Of a stretch of 41,671 bases of DNA, positions 16,401 to 24,818 are shown piece by piece. The notes under the pieces were generated by a model. That model saw nothing but the letters and a program-made list of their open reading frames with translations. It did not search any database and had not been told where the DNA came from. This stretch comes from an uncultured Lachnospiraceae bacterium (GTDB taxonomy: Bacteria > Bacillota > Clostridia > Lachnospirales > Lachnospiraceae): NCBI GenBank assembly GCA_947385425.1, contig CANDKY010000027.1:1-41671 (forward strand), in the 5' to 3' direction. Positions within the stretch are counted from its first letter, which is position 1; every line of letters starts with the position of its first letter. The position numbers and the translations under genes are program-made.

Positions 16401-17031
16401 GTTTGGCCAGGATGGGGTACTTTCCACCGCATCGGGGCATATGGGGATTGACGTGTCCAGATGGAATGGCAATATTGACTGGAATGCAGTGAAAAATTCC
16501 GGGGTATCCTATGTAATTATACGTTGCGGATACCGGGGTTCCACGACAGGAGCGCTTATTGAGGATTCCATGTTCAGGAGTAATATTCAGGGGGCATCTT
16601 CGGCCGGTTTGAAAGTCGGGATTTATTTTGTGACGCAGGCTGTCAATGAAGTAGAGGCGGTGGAAGAAGCATCCATGGTAATCAGCCTGATCAGCGGATA
16701 TCAAATTGCCTATCCGGTATTTCTGGATGTAGAGCCAAGCGGCGGCAGGGGAGACGGCATCGGCAAGGCGGAACGGACTGCAGTCTGCAGGGCCTTTTGC
16801 CAGACAATAGCAAATTCCGGTTATACGGCAGGAATTTATGCGAACAATACATGGCTGAATGAAAAAATGGATGCCCCGGCACTTGCCAATTATAAAATAT
16901 GGCTTGCACAGTATGCGGCAGAACCCAGCTATAAAGCTACAAGGTATGATATGTGGCAGTATTCGGCCAAAGGAAAGGTTGCGGGGATTTCAGGGGATAC
17001 GGATTTAAATATCAGTTATCTTGGATATTAA
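13429..17031 (+). CDS. Giant membrane-anchored GH25 muramidase with acidic cytoplasmic region
   Basis: A 1200-residue protein from ATG 13429, chosen because GGAGG (13413-13417) is well spaced; in-frame ATGs at 13384, 13402 and 13411 are less suitable. In order: a very acidic N-terminal region (about 1-290) with YLDE/EEEE repeats of about 14 residues; a basic stretch; one membrane segment (about 342-362), placing the acidic part in the cytoplasm; an external module beginning [11 protein letters not shown] (about 435-525) shared with the second GH25; a Thr/Glu-rich region; a Big_2-like domain (about 671-750); a 15-residue NQPQEGQ repeat linker (about 799-954); a wall-binding repeat ([17 protein letters not shown]); and a GH25 lysozyme domain (about 1004-1200) with GIDVSRWN and the catalytic DVE in PVFLDVEPS. 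It would cut peptidoglycan near the surface-glycan machinery. Phage origin is unlikely, given the context and anchor. Confidence 0.85.
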   Translation: MKKKRKRKAPETGFMELNIEEIDGEPGCAEEKSELPKWKKDEEGIAFETDYSDRKKEETEMNYSDGVEEKEPETDYLDEVEGEEPETGYLDELEEEESETNYLNRKEEEESKTGYLDEEEEGEAGTDYLDGEEEGETGTDYLDGEEGEEPETGYPEEEEKESVEIDYLDEEEPEPDYLDEDSEELSENVHIYFAEVKENTVYLEAEPSKKEETGSTEEGAGKGQDKGQPEEGYLDDEYGEEDDYIEAGYEGAECSVAEELPEGTGEEDIPEECMAEDAKDSGSRSAAGYSKTAADCKRRHIRKGRPIAGIDGKGRAAKGHQAAGRKKGFLYRIKHIDVVNHIAASVGVFILAGSIVLGTLYANERMEAAQMASFSEVGMQMEGIAVIGESGLLAMTDAQNMKAAVAEAEAAEEAAAVKEYEEKELYEEGSIEVEMHLSSVQRDLKIKFINKETGKLIPSVPFEVTVVGADKKSYVLKDDDMDGIIYLANTEPGNCSVAMMEVEHAEEYAISTESVPVTVKDTIEYKKVDVADEIKKESEVNTAAEDTKRVSATESSLKDTVGFVESTKEAADKAGGTKSEAENTKDAGSKTEGKGGTGEVPDTGKNTGTENAPDAKGESNAQKVFDTTESGYEEVSKENIADPVAAFSDNGAQENNGQDNNSEGEGTEGEAPSVALSRTETSLLANHTMQLSATVKGMEDKSVAWVSDNSEVAGVALDGTVTGVSAGTATITVICNGDNSITASCIVTVHTEPSEDNNTKLSDKDGNALYVMNSDGTFREAVYADYYTADKLYRASEKEQGGQDQGAENQPSEGQGNQNQGEENQPQEGQDNQNQGEGNQPQEGQGSQNQGAGSQPQEGQDSQDQGEGNQPQEGQGTQNQDQGEDNQPSEGQGSQNQGEDNQPSEGQDNQNQGQGNQGQDSGNQPQEGEENQEQGNGPQEGDGNQAAEGQEKPADEYKYTGWQTIDGKTYYFDADGNKVTGEQVIQGAKYTFGQDGVLSTASGHMGIDVSRWNGNIDWNAVKNSGVSYVIIRCGYRGSTTGALIEDSMFRSNIQGASSAGLKVGIYFVTQAVNEVEAVEEASMVISLISGYQIAYPVFLDVEPSGGRGDGIGKAERTAVCRAFCQTIANSGYTAGIYANNTWLNEKMDAPALANYKIWLAQYAAEPSYKATRYDMWQYSAKGKVAGISGDTDLNISYLGY

Positions 17032-17115
17032 CATATCTGGGATTTTAACACATTAAAGTTATTAGGAATCCCTGAACAGTCCGATTAGTATATCTAGGAT
17101 AGTGTAAAAATTAAG

Positions 17116-17144
17116 TTGTTTTTCAGACAGTATTGAGGTATATT
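17116..17144 (+). promoter_or_regulatory. Candidate promoter upstream of rmlB
   Basis: TTGTTT (17116-17121) and TATATT (17139-17144) are 17 bases apart in the 283-base gap before rmlB. Further down, ATGAAA and TTTCAT (17247-17263) form a small inverted repeat that could be an operator. The long leader (about 165 bases) is AT-rich. Confidence 0.4.
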
Positions 17145-17314
17145 TATATCGTGAGTATTTTTTGGGGAATTGATGCAGGGCTGAAAGCGGAATTTTAATG
17201 TTCTTAATGAGCGGCCATGGAATAACTTTTAATCAGACAAGTCAAAATGAAAGTTTATTTCATGACAGATCCTTACGATAAGTATAAAAAATCAGAAAAA
17301 AGAGAGGAAGAAAG

Positions 17315-18397
17315 ATGAGGACTTATTTAGTAACAGGGGGAGCGGGGTTTATCGGTTCCAATTATATTCATTACATGTTTCGGAAATATGGCGATGCAAT
17401 CCGCATCATTAATGTAGATGCCCTAACCTATGCAGGGAACCTTGAAAACCTGAAGGATTTGGAAAGCAGGGAGAACTATATATTTGTCAAAGCCGATATT
17501 TGTGATAAAGACGCGATAGCAAAGATTTTTGCGGAAAATGAGATTGACCGGGTGGTGCATTTTGCGGCGGAGAGCCATGTGGACAGGAGCATCCGCAATC
17601 CGGAAGTCTTTGTGCAGACAAATGTCCTGGGTACGGCGGTTATGCTCAACTGTGCGAAAGCGGCCTGGGAACTGCCTGACGGCAGCTTTAAAGAGGATAA
17701 GAAATTCCTCCATGTTTCCACGGACGAGGTATATGGTTCGCTGGAAGAGGACGGCGGTTTTTTCTATGAAACAACACCCTACGCGCCCCACAGCCCCTAT
17801 TCGGCAAGCAAGGCAGGGTCGGACATGCTGGTGAAGGCTTACATGGATACTTACCATTTTCCGGCCAATATTACGAACTGCTCTAACAACTACGGGCCAT
17901 ACCAGTTCCCGGAGAAACTGATCCCGCTGATTATCAATAATGCTTTGCACGGAAAGAAGCTTCCCGTGTACGGGGACGGCAGGAACGTGAGAGACTGGCT
18001 GTATGTGGAAGACCATGCGAAAGCGATTGATATGGTACAGGAAGAAGGAAAGCTGTTTGAAACTTACAATGTAGGCGGACACAATGAGAAACAGAATATT
18101 GAAATCATCCGTATTATTCTGGAAACCCTTCAGGAGATGCTGCCGGAGGGCGATCCGAGGAAGAAACTGATAAACGAGGATCTGATCACATATGTGGAAG
18201 ACCGTAAAGGGCATGACCGCAGGTATGCCATTGCACCGGATAAAATAAAAGCCGGAATCGGCTGGGAGCCGGAGACAATGTTTAAGGAGGGAATCCGCCG
18301 GACGATCCAGTGGTACTTTGAGCATGAAGACTGGATGAAAAATGTAACCAGCGGTGATTACCAGAAATATTACGACGAAATGTACACCGCGAAATAA
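17315..18397 (+). CDS. rmlB: dTDP-glucose 4,6-dehydratase
   Basis: A 360-residue extended SDR enzyme, second step of dTDP-L-rhamnose synthesis (dTDP-glucose to dTDP-4-keto-6-deoxyglucose). It has the NAD-binding TGGAGFIG (7-14), the sugar-nucleotide loop AAESHVDRSI, STDEVYG with the catalytic Thr-Asp-Glu, and PYSASK with the Tyr-Lys pair at about 161-166. Near-complete collinearity with the family (NNYGPYQFPEKLIPL, VYGDGRNVRDWLYVEDH) leaves little doubt. AGAGAGGAAG precedes the ATG. It is followed by family D repeats and then rmlA. Confidence 0.97.
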   Translation: MRTYLVTGGAGFIGSNYIHYMFRKYGDAIRIINVDALTYAGNLENLKDLESRENYIFVKADICDKDAIAKIFAENEIDRVVHFAAESHVDRSIRNPEVFVQTNVLGTAVMLNCAKAAWELPDGSFKEDKKFLHVSTDEVYGSLEEDGGFFYETTPYAPHSPYSASKAGSDMLVKAYMDTYHFPANITNCSNNYGPYQFPEKLIPLIINNALHGKKLPVYGDGRNVRDWLYVEDHAKAIDMVQEEGKLFETYNVGGHNEKQNIEIIRIILETLQEMLPEGDPRKKLINEDLITYVEDRKGHDRRYAIAPDKIKAGIGWEPETMFKEGIRRTIQWYFEHEDWMKNVTSGDYQKYYDEMYTAK

Positions 18398-18403
18398 ATA
18401 TAT

Positions 18404-18574
18404 AACCGCCGGAAATGCTTCCATGAGGGTGGGTGTTTGGATGGGAATGGCGGAACTGGAATAAAACAGCCATTGCCAACCAAACGCCCGGAAGGATTTA
18501 CGGACGTGAATACGGCCGGAAATGCTTCCATAAGGGTGGGCGTTTGGGTGGAAATGGCGGAACTGGAATAGGAG
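18404..18574 (+). repeat. Family D palindromic repeats (half unit plus full unit) before rmlA
   Basis: A half unit (about 18404-18463) and a full unit (about 18464-18574). In the full unit GCCATTGCCAACCAAACGCC pairs with GGCGTTTGGGTGGAAATGGC, and an inner arm GGAAGGATTT faces GGAAATGCTTCC. Both end with GCGGAACTGGAATA. At the second end this becomes AATAGGAG, which is the Shine-Dalgarno sequence of rmlA. The same family lies at 24482-24807. Confidence 0.8.
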
Positions 18575-18582
18575 ATAAAGAT

Positions 18583-19452
18583 ATGAAAGGAATTATTCTG
18601 GCAGGGGGGAGCGGCACCAGGCTTTACCCGTTAACGAAAGCAGTATCGAAACAGATTTTGCCGGTATATGATAAACCGATGATATATTATCCGCTGTCAA
18701 CATTGATGCTTGCAGGGATCCGGGAGATAATGATTATCTCTACGCCGAGGGATCTTCCGGCGTTCCGTGATCTGTTCGGTACAGGGGAGCAGTTGGGCCT
18801 TACGCTGGAATATGCGGTACAGGAGCAGCCGAGAGGACTGGCGGATGCATTTCTGATCGGGGCGGATTTTATAGGCGGCGATCGCGTGGCACTGGTGCTG
18901 GGAGATAATATTTTTTATGGACAGAGTTTTTCCAGGGTGCTGCGGGAGGTGGCTTCCAGGGAGAAGGGGGCAACTATTTTCGGTTATTATGTAAGAGATC
19001 CGCGGGAATACGGCGTTGTGGAATTTGATGAAAGCGGGAGGGCTCTTTCCATAGAAGAAAAACCGGAAAACCCGAAGAGCAATTATGCCGTACCCGGATT
19101 ATATTTTTATGACAATGATGTGGTGGAAATTGCGAGGAATGTAAAACCGTCCAAACGGGGCGAGATAGAGATAACGAGTATCAACAATGAATATCTGAGC
19201 CGTGGGAACCTGATGGTTGAGACATTGGGCAGAGGATTCGCATGGCTGGATACGGGAAGCCATGATTCTTTGCTGGATGCATCGGATTTTGTGGCGGCAT
19301 TCCAGAAACGGCAGGGGCTTTATATCTCCTGCATTGAGGAAATTGCTTATAAGAGAGGTTTCATTACAAAGGAGCAGCTTCTTAAGCTGGCGGAACCGTT
19401 GATGAAAACAAATTATGGAAAATATCTGGTAGAGGTTGCGAATGGGCTCTAA
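18583..19452 (+). CDS. rmlA: Glucose-1-phosphate thymidylyltransferase
   Basis: A 289-residue enzyme, the usual RmlA length, which joins glucose-1-phosphate and dTTP to dTDP-glucose. Signature [13 protein letters not shown] at residues 6-18, the lysine of [25 protein letters not shown] with the metal-binding Asp, and [13 protein letters not shown]. The ATG follows AATAGGAG, which belongs to a family D repeat. The last 11 bases overlap the start of the second GH25 gene, so the two are probably translationally coupled. Confidence 0.97.
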   Translation: MKGIILAGGSGTRLYPLTKAVSKQILPVYDKPMIYYPLSTLMLAGIREIMIISTPRDLPAFRDLFGTGEQLGLTLEYAVQEQPRGLADAFLIGADFIGGDRVALVLGDNIFYGQSFSRVLREVASREKGATIFGYYVRDPREYGVVEFDESGRALSIEEKPENPKSNYAVPGLYFYDNDVVEIARNVKPSKRGEIEITSINNEYLSRGNLMVETLGRGFAWLDTGSHDSLLDASDFVAAFQKRQGLYISCIEEIAYKRGFITKEQLLKLAEPLMKTNYGKYLVEVANGL

Positions 19453-20977
19453 TGTAAAGCGGATGGCTATTTTTATGGTTATCATCATGTTTGCTGCGGT
19501 TATCGGCATTGTCCTGTATGGAAACAGGATGTCGCAGAGGAAAAGGGACGCGGCGGCTATGGCACAGCAGGAGGCAGAGGAAACGTCAGAGGAAGTGCAG
19601 GGCGGACAGATAGGGGACGATACCCGTGCTTTCCTGGCCGATGAGACTTTCTTTGACTCAGACAAACTTCCATATTCTTCCATTGAGAAATACGAAGGCA
19701 AGGGGGTATCCCTGCTTATGACTTCCGTACAGAGGGATCTGCGTATACAGATTGTGGACAATAATGGAAATCTGGCGGAAGGAGAGAATTTCTGTGTGGT
19801 CCTGAATAAAAAGGATGAATATGTGGATGAGGACCAGGATGGCGTGATTTATATTGAGCATTTGCGGGCAGGCGATTATGCCGTGGAGTTAAAGGAGATA
19901 GCGGGCTATATCGTGCCGAAGGCCCCGGCGCAGATTACGGTAAAACAGAATGTGGAATATGTGGTAATTGACGATATCAGCCTGCTTATTTTTACAGAGG
20001 ATGAGATCAATGCGGAACTGGAAGATTTGGAAGCGAATGCGGCGCAGGAGGATGCGGACAAAACGGAAATTACCAAAATCCAGGACGGCAAGAGCAACGC
20101 GAAATTCGGCATTGACGTGTCCAAATGGAATAAGGAAATTGATTGGGATCGCGTAAAAGAGGCCGGTGTGGAATTTGCCATTATCCGTCTGGGATACCGC
20201 GGTGCTACAACAGGGGCATTGATTGAAGATCCTTATTTTGAGAAAAATATGAAGGGTGCCGCCAGTGCCGGGATTCCGGTCGGCGTGTATTTCTTTACAC
20301 AGGCCCTGGATGCCGTGGAGGCGGTGGAAGAGGCCAGCATGGTTATTACACTGTGCCGGGATTATAACCTGGATTATCCGGTATTTATTGACGTGGAAGG
20401 GCTTGGCGGGAACGGCAGGGCGGACGGACTGGATATAGAAACAAGGACTGCAGTCTGCGCGGCTTTCTGCAAAACCATCGAGGGAGCCGGGTACCGGGCC
20501 GGCGTATACAGCTCAAGGAACTGGTATAACGGAATGCTGAATACGAGTGAACTGGACGATTATATTATATGGCTTGCGGAGTACCGGGATGTCCCGTTGT
20601 ATCAGGGCTACTACCATATGTGGCAGTATACATCCAGCGGAAGCGTGGATGGGATTGAAGGCAATGTGGATTTTAATTTGAGTTATTTAAGAATAGAAGA
20701 TACACAGATGGAGGAACCGGACGAGGGGACTTATCTCCTGCCGGAAGGAGCCGGAAATGATTCGGACGGCCGGGACGGAGAGGAAGACGGGAGTACAGAA
20801 GATGATGACGGCGCAAGCGCGGAGGATGCGGAGGAAACCGGGAATGGGCGGAATGCAGGCAATGGCGGAGAAGCCGGGAATGGCCGGGATGCGGACAGCG
20901 GCGGGGAAGCCGGAACCGTCGGGAATGCAGATAACAATGGTAGAGCCGGAGCCGTCGAGAATGTCGATAACGGTTAA
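19442..20977 (+). CDS. Membrane-anchored GH25 muramidase with truncated repeat tail
   Basis: A 511-residue protein from ATG 19442, which overlaps rmlA by 11 bases; a TTG six bases earlier is an alternative. One membrane segment lies at about 8-26. Outside are a short linker, a module starting [10 protein letters not shown] (about 94-190) that is the counterpart of the one in the giant GH25, and a GH25 domain (about 221-417) with GIDVSKWN and the catalytic pair in [10 protein letters not shown]. The domain closely resembles that of the first GH25, so they are probable paralogues. The end (about 430-511) is Gly/Asn/Ala/Glu-rich low complexity and stops at TAA 20975. The same frame and composition continue to 21289, interrupted only by that TAA and one TAG. 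Confidence 0.88.
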   Translation: MGSNVKRMAIFMVIIMFAAVIGIVLYGNRMSQRKRDAAAMAQQEAEETSEEVQGGQIGDDTRAFLADETFFDSDKLPYSSIEKYEGKGVSLLMTSVQRDLRIQIVDNNGNLAEGENFCVVLNKKDEYVDEDQDGVIYIEHLRAGDYAVELKEIAGYIVPKAPAQITVKQNVEYVVIDDISLLIFTEDEINAELEDLEANAAQEDADKTEITKIQDGKSNAKFGIDVSKWNKEIDWDRVKEAGVEFAIIRLGYRGATTGALIEDPYFEKNMKGAASAGIPVGVYFFTQALDAVEAVEEASMVITLCRDYNLDYPVFIDVEGLGGNGRADGLDIETRTAVCAAFCKTIEGAGYRAGVYSSRNWYNGMLNTSELDDYIIWLAEYRDVPLYQGYYHMWQYTSSGSVDGIEGNVDFNLSYLRIEDTQMEEPDEGTYLLPEGAGNDSDGRDGEEDGSTEDDDGASAEDAEETGNGRNAGNGGEAGNGRDADSGGEAGTVGNADNNGRAGAVENVDNG

Positions 20978-21289
20978 ACAGCCAGAAACGGCGGGAACGC
21001 AGATAACGGCGAGAGAACCGAAAACGCCAGGAATGCGTATAACGGTGTGGAAGCCGGAAGCGCCAGGAATGCGGATAACGGTGTGGAAGCCGGAAGCGCC
21101 GGGAATGCGGACGACGGTGTGGAAGCCGGAAGCGCCGGGAATACAGATGACGGTTAGACGGTTGGAAATGACCGGAATGCAGGCAACGGCGAGAAAACCG
21201 GAACCGACCGGAATGCGAATAACAGCGCAGGGAGAGGGAATGTTTCAAATGCAGGAAATAAGGAAGGTGCAGGAACCGGCGGTATATAA
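20978..21289 (+). pseudogene. Untranslated continuation of the GH25 repeat tail
   Basis: In the frame of the preceding gene this stretch reads on as NADNGVEAGSAR-like 12-residue units (36-bp repeats), with one more stop, TAG at 21155-21157, before a final TAA at 21287-21289. Codon use and composition match the tail before the TAA at 20975. The simplest reading is a longer ancestral tail (about 616 residues in all) cut by two nonsense changes. Readthrough is possible but not shown. rmlC starts 73 bases later. Confidence 0.7.
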
Positions 21290-21362
21290 CCGGCAGTGAG
21301 GAAACAAATACCGGCCGGGGCGTTGAAGGTGATACGTAAGGGAAAGGAGCATTGGCAAAAAT

Positions 21363-21920
21363 ATGGGAAAGATAACAGTGGAGACGTGTGAGATAGAAGG
21401 GCTTAAGGTAATTACACCTGCTGTGTTTGGGGATGCCAGGGGCTATTTTATGGAAACGTATAATTACAATGATTTTAAGGCGGCGGGGATTGACCAGGCT
21501 TTTGTGCAGGATAACCAGTCGGCATCGAAAAAAGGAGTGTTGCGAGGGCTGCATTTTCAGAAAAAATTTCCGCAGGCGAAACTGGTGCGTGCAGTCAGCG
21601 GCGAGGTCTATGACGTGGCGGTGGATTTGCGTAAAGGCAGCGCTACTTTCGGGAAATGGTTCGGTGTACTTTTATCCGCGGAAAATAAAAAGCAGTTTTT
21701 TGTCCCGGAAAATTTCGCCCATGGTTTTCTGGTATTGTCGGATTATGCGGAATTTGCGTATAAATGTACGGATTTCTATCACCCGGATGATGAGGGCGGA
21801 ATTTTGTATAATGATCCGGACATTGGCGTAGAGTGGCCGGTTCCCGAAGGAATGGAACTGATTATGTCTGATAAAGATACGAAATGGGGCGGCATTAAGG
21901 AATTTGCCGCGAAAATGTAA
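21363..21920 (+). CDS. rmlC: dTDP-4-dehydrorhamnose 3,5-epimerase
   Basis: A 185-residue cupin enzyme, third step of dTDP-rhamnose synthesis. It shows GDARGYFMETY, the catalytic His64 in VLRGLHFQ, the strand GEVYDVAVDLRKGS, FFVPENFAHGFLVLSD, and CTDFYHPDDEGGI with the conserved Tyr. Length and order are standard. AAGGAG lies 13 bases upstream, a little long. It is followed within about 14 bases by the exporter permease. No rmlD (the last step) is present in the window. Confidence 0.96.
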   Translation: MGKITVETCEIEGLKVITPAVFGDARGYFMETYNYNDFKAAGIDQAFVQDNQSASKKGVLRGLHFQKKFPQAKLVRAVSGEVYDVAVDLRKGSATFGKWFGVLLSAENKKQFFVPENFAHGFLVLSDYAEFAYKCTDFYHPDDEGGILYNDPDIGVEWPVPEGMELIMSDKDTKWGGIKEFAAKM

Positions 21921-21934
21921 AGGGATTGCGGGAG

Positions 21935-23074
21935 ATGAAGACGGCAGGCAAGGCGGCAGGAAAGACGGCCCTTAAGAAGAAAAGAAAAAAAAGGACATCC
22001 AAACAGTCGGTCCGCAGGGCAAAAGGGAAAAGCAGGACAGCGAAGCAGGCAGCATCGAAACAGAAGGCCCTTAAGAAGAATAAGAGAACCGGTATATCGA
22101 AGAAAGCGGCAATGGGTACATTTTATGTCCTTGCCGCTGCTTTGGCAGTTGTGGTAGTGGCACATCATAACCCATTGGCAGACCAGGTGACGGAAACGAT
22201 GAAGAAAGTAATGGCCTGTCTGCTGATAGGATTTACCTGTGTGATATTCGGCGTTTTTTACGACAGGCTCACCGTACTGCCGAAGGAACTGTACCAGAGC
22301 CGCCGGCTTATATGGAAGCTGGCAAAAAATGATTTTAAGAAGCGTTATGCCGGTTCCTATCTCGGTATGGTATGGGCGTTTGTGCAGCCGGTGGTAACTG
22401 TGGTGATGTACTGGATTGTGTTTGACCGGGTGTTTGATACGAGGAGCCAGCTTGTGGCCGGGGGGATAGAGGTGCCCTATGTGCTTTACCTGACGGCAGG
22501 GCTGGTGCCGTGGTTCTATTTTACCGAGGCGCTGACCAACGGGACGATGGCATTGATTGAGTACAATTACCTGGTCAAAAAAGTGGTATTTAAAATCAGT
22601 ATCCTGCCTATTATAAAAGTGATAGCGGCTACGTTTGTCCATGCGTTTTTTGTGGCAGTGCTGTTTATCATTGCCATTGCTTACGGGTATTATCCAAGCA
22701 TTTATACAATTCAGATATTTTATTATAGTTTCTGCGAATTTATCCTTGTGCTGGCTATCAGTTACACAACCTGCGCAGTGGTTGTTTTTTTCAAAGATTT
22801 GCAGCAGATTATAAGTATAGCGCTGCAGATTGGCATGTGGGCAACGCCGATTCTCTGGGATATATCCATGCTTACCGATCGGATGAAACCGATTTTTAAG
22901 CTCAACCCGATGGTATATATCGTGAACGGATTCCGCAGTGCGATCTATGAGCAGGAGTGGTTTTTTGAGCATTTTTATTCGTCTACGTATTTTTGGATAT
23001 TTACAGTGACCATATTCTGCATAGGGTCGTTAATTTTTAAACGTTTGAAAGTGCATTTTGCGGATGTAATGTGA
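21935..23074 (+). CDS. ABC-2 polysaccharide export permease (Wzm/TagG-like) with basic N-terminal tail
   Basis: A 379-residue protein from ATG 21935. Residues 1-57 contain 25 Lys/Arg and no Asp/Glu. Two extra membrane segments follow (about 62-77 and 93-108), then the usual ABC-2 permease of Wzm/TagG exporters from about 120: LIWKLAKNDFKKRYAGS, GMVWAFVQPVVTVVMYWIVF, VPYVLYLTAGLVPW and ATPILWDISML. It exports a lipid-linked polymer across the membrane with the ATPase encoded next. Typical family members start near residue 115 of this one, so the tail and two segments are an added module. The tail would lie in the cytoplasm if the two added segments form a hairpin. Confidence 0.88.
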   Translation: MKTAGKAAGKTALKKKRKKRTSKQSVRRAKGKSRTAKQAASKQKALKKNKRTGISKKAAMGTFYVLAAALAVVVVAHHNPLADQVTETMKKVMACLLIGFTCVIFGVFYDRLTVLPKELYQSRRLIWKLAKNDFKKRYAGSYLGMVWAFVQPVVTVVMYWIVFDRVFDTRSQLVAGGIEVPYVLYLTAGLVPWFYFTEALTNGTMALIEYNYLVKKVVFKISILPIIKVIAATFVHAFFVAVLFIIAIAYGYYPSIYTIQIFYYSFCEFILVLAISYTTCAVVVFFKDLQQIISIALQIGMWATPILWDISMLTDRMKPIFKLNPMVYIVNGFRSAIYEQEWFFEHFYSSTYFWIFTVTIFCIGSLIFKRLKVHFADVM

Positions 23075-23161
23075 TATTTGGACGCAGGTTGTTTGTGTTT
23101 ATGCTGTTTCTGGCTGTACCAAATGGTGTGCGGGAGGATAAGCCGGTTTCGGAAAACGGGG

Positions 23162-24478
23162 ATGGGGAAATTGAAGGTGGAAGAAAAGAAGATAGCGATT
23201 CAGGTCACGGATTTGGACAAAGTATATAAACTGTATGAGAAACCTTCCGACCGGATGAAGGAAGCATTGGGGCTTTCCAGGCAGAAGCGGTATAAGGAAC
23301 ATCATGCCCTGAGCAAGGTCAATATGGCAGTGCATCAGGGGGAAACGGTAGGCATTATCGGGACAAATGGTTCGGGAAAATCTACGATCTTGAAGATTAT
23401 TACCGGAGTGCTGAACCCGACGGCGGGGGAGGTGACGGTAAACGGGCGCATATCAGCTCTTTTGGAGCTGGGGGCCGGATTTAATATGGAATATAACGGA
23501 ATCGAAAATATATATCTGAACGGGACGATGATCGGCTTTTCCGAGAAGGAGATAGAAAGTAAGATGGAATCTATCCTGGAGTTTGCGGATATCGGGGATT
23601 ACGTTTATCAGCCGGTAAAGACTTATTCCAGCGGTATGTTTGTGCGTCTGGCTTTTGCGGTGGCAATCAATATTGAACCGGAAATTTTGATTGTAGATGA
23701 GGCTTTGTCCGTAGGGGATGTTTTTTTCCAGGCGAAATGTTACCATAAATTTGAGGAATTCAAGAGGATGGGCAAGACAATCCTTTTTGTCAGCCATGAT
23801 TTGAGCAGCATCAGCAAGTACTGCGACAGAGTGGTGCTGCTCAACCAGGGGATAAAGCTGGGGGAAGGGACACCCAGGGAAATGATAGATATTTATAAGA
23901 GGGTGCTGGTAGGGCAATATACCGTGCCGGATGAGGATACGGAAAACCTACTGCACGACAGGGAACTGACCGAGGCGGCCGCAGGCAGAAACGCGGATAA
24001 ACGGGAAAACCCGGCGGGGGTAAATCCGGAACTTTTGGAGTATGGTACGAACGCGGCGAGAATTACGGAATATTTTATTACGGATGAGGCGGGGGTACAT
24101 ACCACGGCAGTCATTAAAGGGCAGGAATTTACGCTTCATATGAAAGTGGAGTTTATGGAGGACATCCCGGCCCCCATCTTTGCCTTTACAATAAAAAACA
24201 GTAAAGGGACGGAAATCACCGGAACAAACACGATGGTGGAAAAGGCTTTCCTGGAATCGGTGAAAACCGGTGAAAAAAAGGAAATCACGTTCCGGCAGAA
24301 AATGAGCCTGCAGGGAGGGGAATATCTGCTGTCATTAGGCGTGACAGGGTATGAACAGGATCTTTTCCAGGTATACCACAGGCTGTATGATGTACTGAAC
24401 CTGACAGTAATATCGGACAAGGATACCGTGGGGTATTATGACATGGACAGTGTGGTGCAGGTGGAGCAGATTTTATAA
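23162..24478 (+). CDS. ABC polysaccharide export ATPase (Wzt-like) with C-terminal glycan-binding-type domain
   Basis: A 438-residue ATPase from ATG 23162. The start is uncertain: no clear ribosome binding site, and the open frame extends back to a TTG at 23078. Walker A GTNGSGKST (67-75), signature YSSGM (155-159), Walker B ILIVDE (175-180) and switch His212 are all intact. About residues 300-438 (AARITEYFITDEAGVHTTAV, then a run of beta strands with FAFTIKNSKGTEITGTNT) match the layout of Wzt C-terminal domains, which bind the capped end of the polymer in E. coli O8/O9a-type export. TagH proteins usually lack this, so recognition of a modified chain end is likely here. Confidence 0.88.
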   Translation: MGKLKVEEKKIAIQVTDLDKVYKLYEKPSDRMKEALGLSRQKRYKEHHALSKVNMAVHQGETVGIIGTNGSGKSTILKIITGVLNPTAGEVTVNGRISALLELGAGFNMEYNGIENIYLNGTMIGFSEKEIESKMESILEFADIGDYVYQPVKTYSSGMFVRLAFAVAINIEPEILIVDEALSVGDVFFQAKCYHKFEEFKRMGKTILFVSHDLSSISKYCDRVVLLNQGIKLGEGTPREMIDIYKRVLVGQYTVPDEDTENLLHDRELTEAAAGRNADKRENPAGVNPELLEYGTNAARITEYFITDEAGVHTTAVIKGQEFTLHMKVEFMEDIPAPIFAFTIKNSKGTEITGTNTMVEKAFLESVKTGEKKEITFRQKMSLQGGEYLLSLGVTGYEQDLFQVYHRLYDVLNLTVISDKDTVGYYDMDSVVQVEQIL

Positions 24479-24481
24479 AAA

Positions 24482-24807
24482 AACAGCATCTGCCCGAAGA
24501 GAACCCCAGAGGAATAATTGGCCAGTATTTCGGACAATTATTTCTCTGCCGGGCGAGGGTGCTCTTCGGGTGGATGCGGAACTGGAATAAAAAAACAGCA
24601 TTTATTGAAAGAATGCCCGGAAGGATTTCAGGACGCAAGCGCGGCCGGAAATTCTTCCAGGGAGGGGGCATTCTTTCGATAGATGCGGAACTGGAATAAA
24701 AAACAGCATTTATTGAAAGAATGCCCGGAAGGATTTCAGGACGCAAGCGCGGCCGGAAATTCTTCCAGGGAGAGGGCATTCTTTCGATAAATGCGGAACT
24801 GGAATAG
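24482..24807 (+). repeat. Three tandem family D palindromic units before the methyltransferase gene
   Basis: Units of about 110 bp start near 24482, 24594 and 24705; the second and third are nearly identical and the first is diverged. In each, the outer arms pair: GCATCTGCCCGAAGAG with CTCTTCGGGTGGATGC in unit 1, GCATTTATTGAAAGAATGCC with GGCATTCTTTCGATAGATGC in unit 2. Each ends GCGGAACTGGAATA. The last end supplies GGAG before ATG 24819. Unit 1 also serves as a possible terminator after the ATPase gene. Confidence 0.85.
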
Positions 24808-24818
24808 GAGAAACCGGT

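Noticed and set aside
17423-18424. Minus-strand open frame of 333 codons opposite rmlB
   Set aside because: rmlB is unmistakable on the plus strand; the antisense frame is a by-product of codon use.
13429-20977. Phage lysin or prophage remnant for the GH25 genes
   Set aside because: There are no holin, tail or integrase genes, both proteins are membrane-anchored, and they are embedded in the rml operon.
20757-21299. Plus-strand open frame in the GH25 tail region (PGM/ARKPEP repeats)
   Set aside because: It is another frame of the 36-bp coding repeats. The frame of the GH25 gene explains the composition better, even past the stops.
21779-22972. Long minus-strand open frame of 397 codons
   Set aside because: It is the antisense shadow of rmlC and the export permease. 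The plus-strand proteins are clearly conserved families and the antisense protein is Arg/His/Pro-rich with no recognisable motif.
24482-24807. Riboswitch or T-box leader
   Set aside because: The structure is a repeated palindrome present in several copies at two places, and it lacks any conserved riboswitch core that I recognise.
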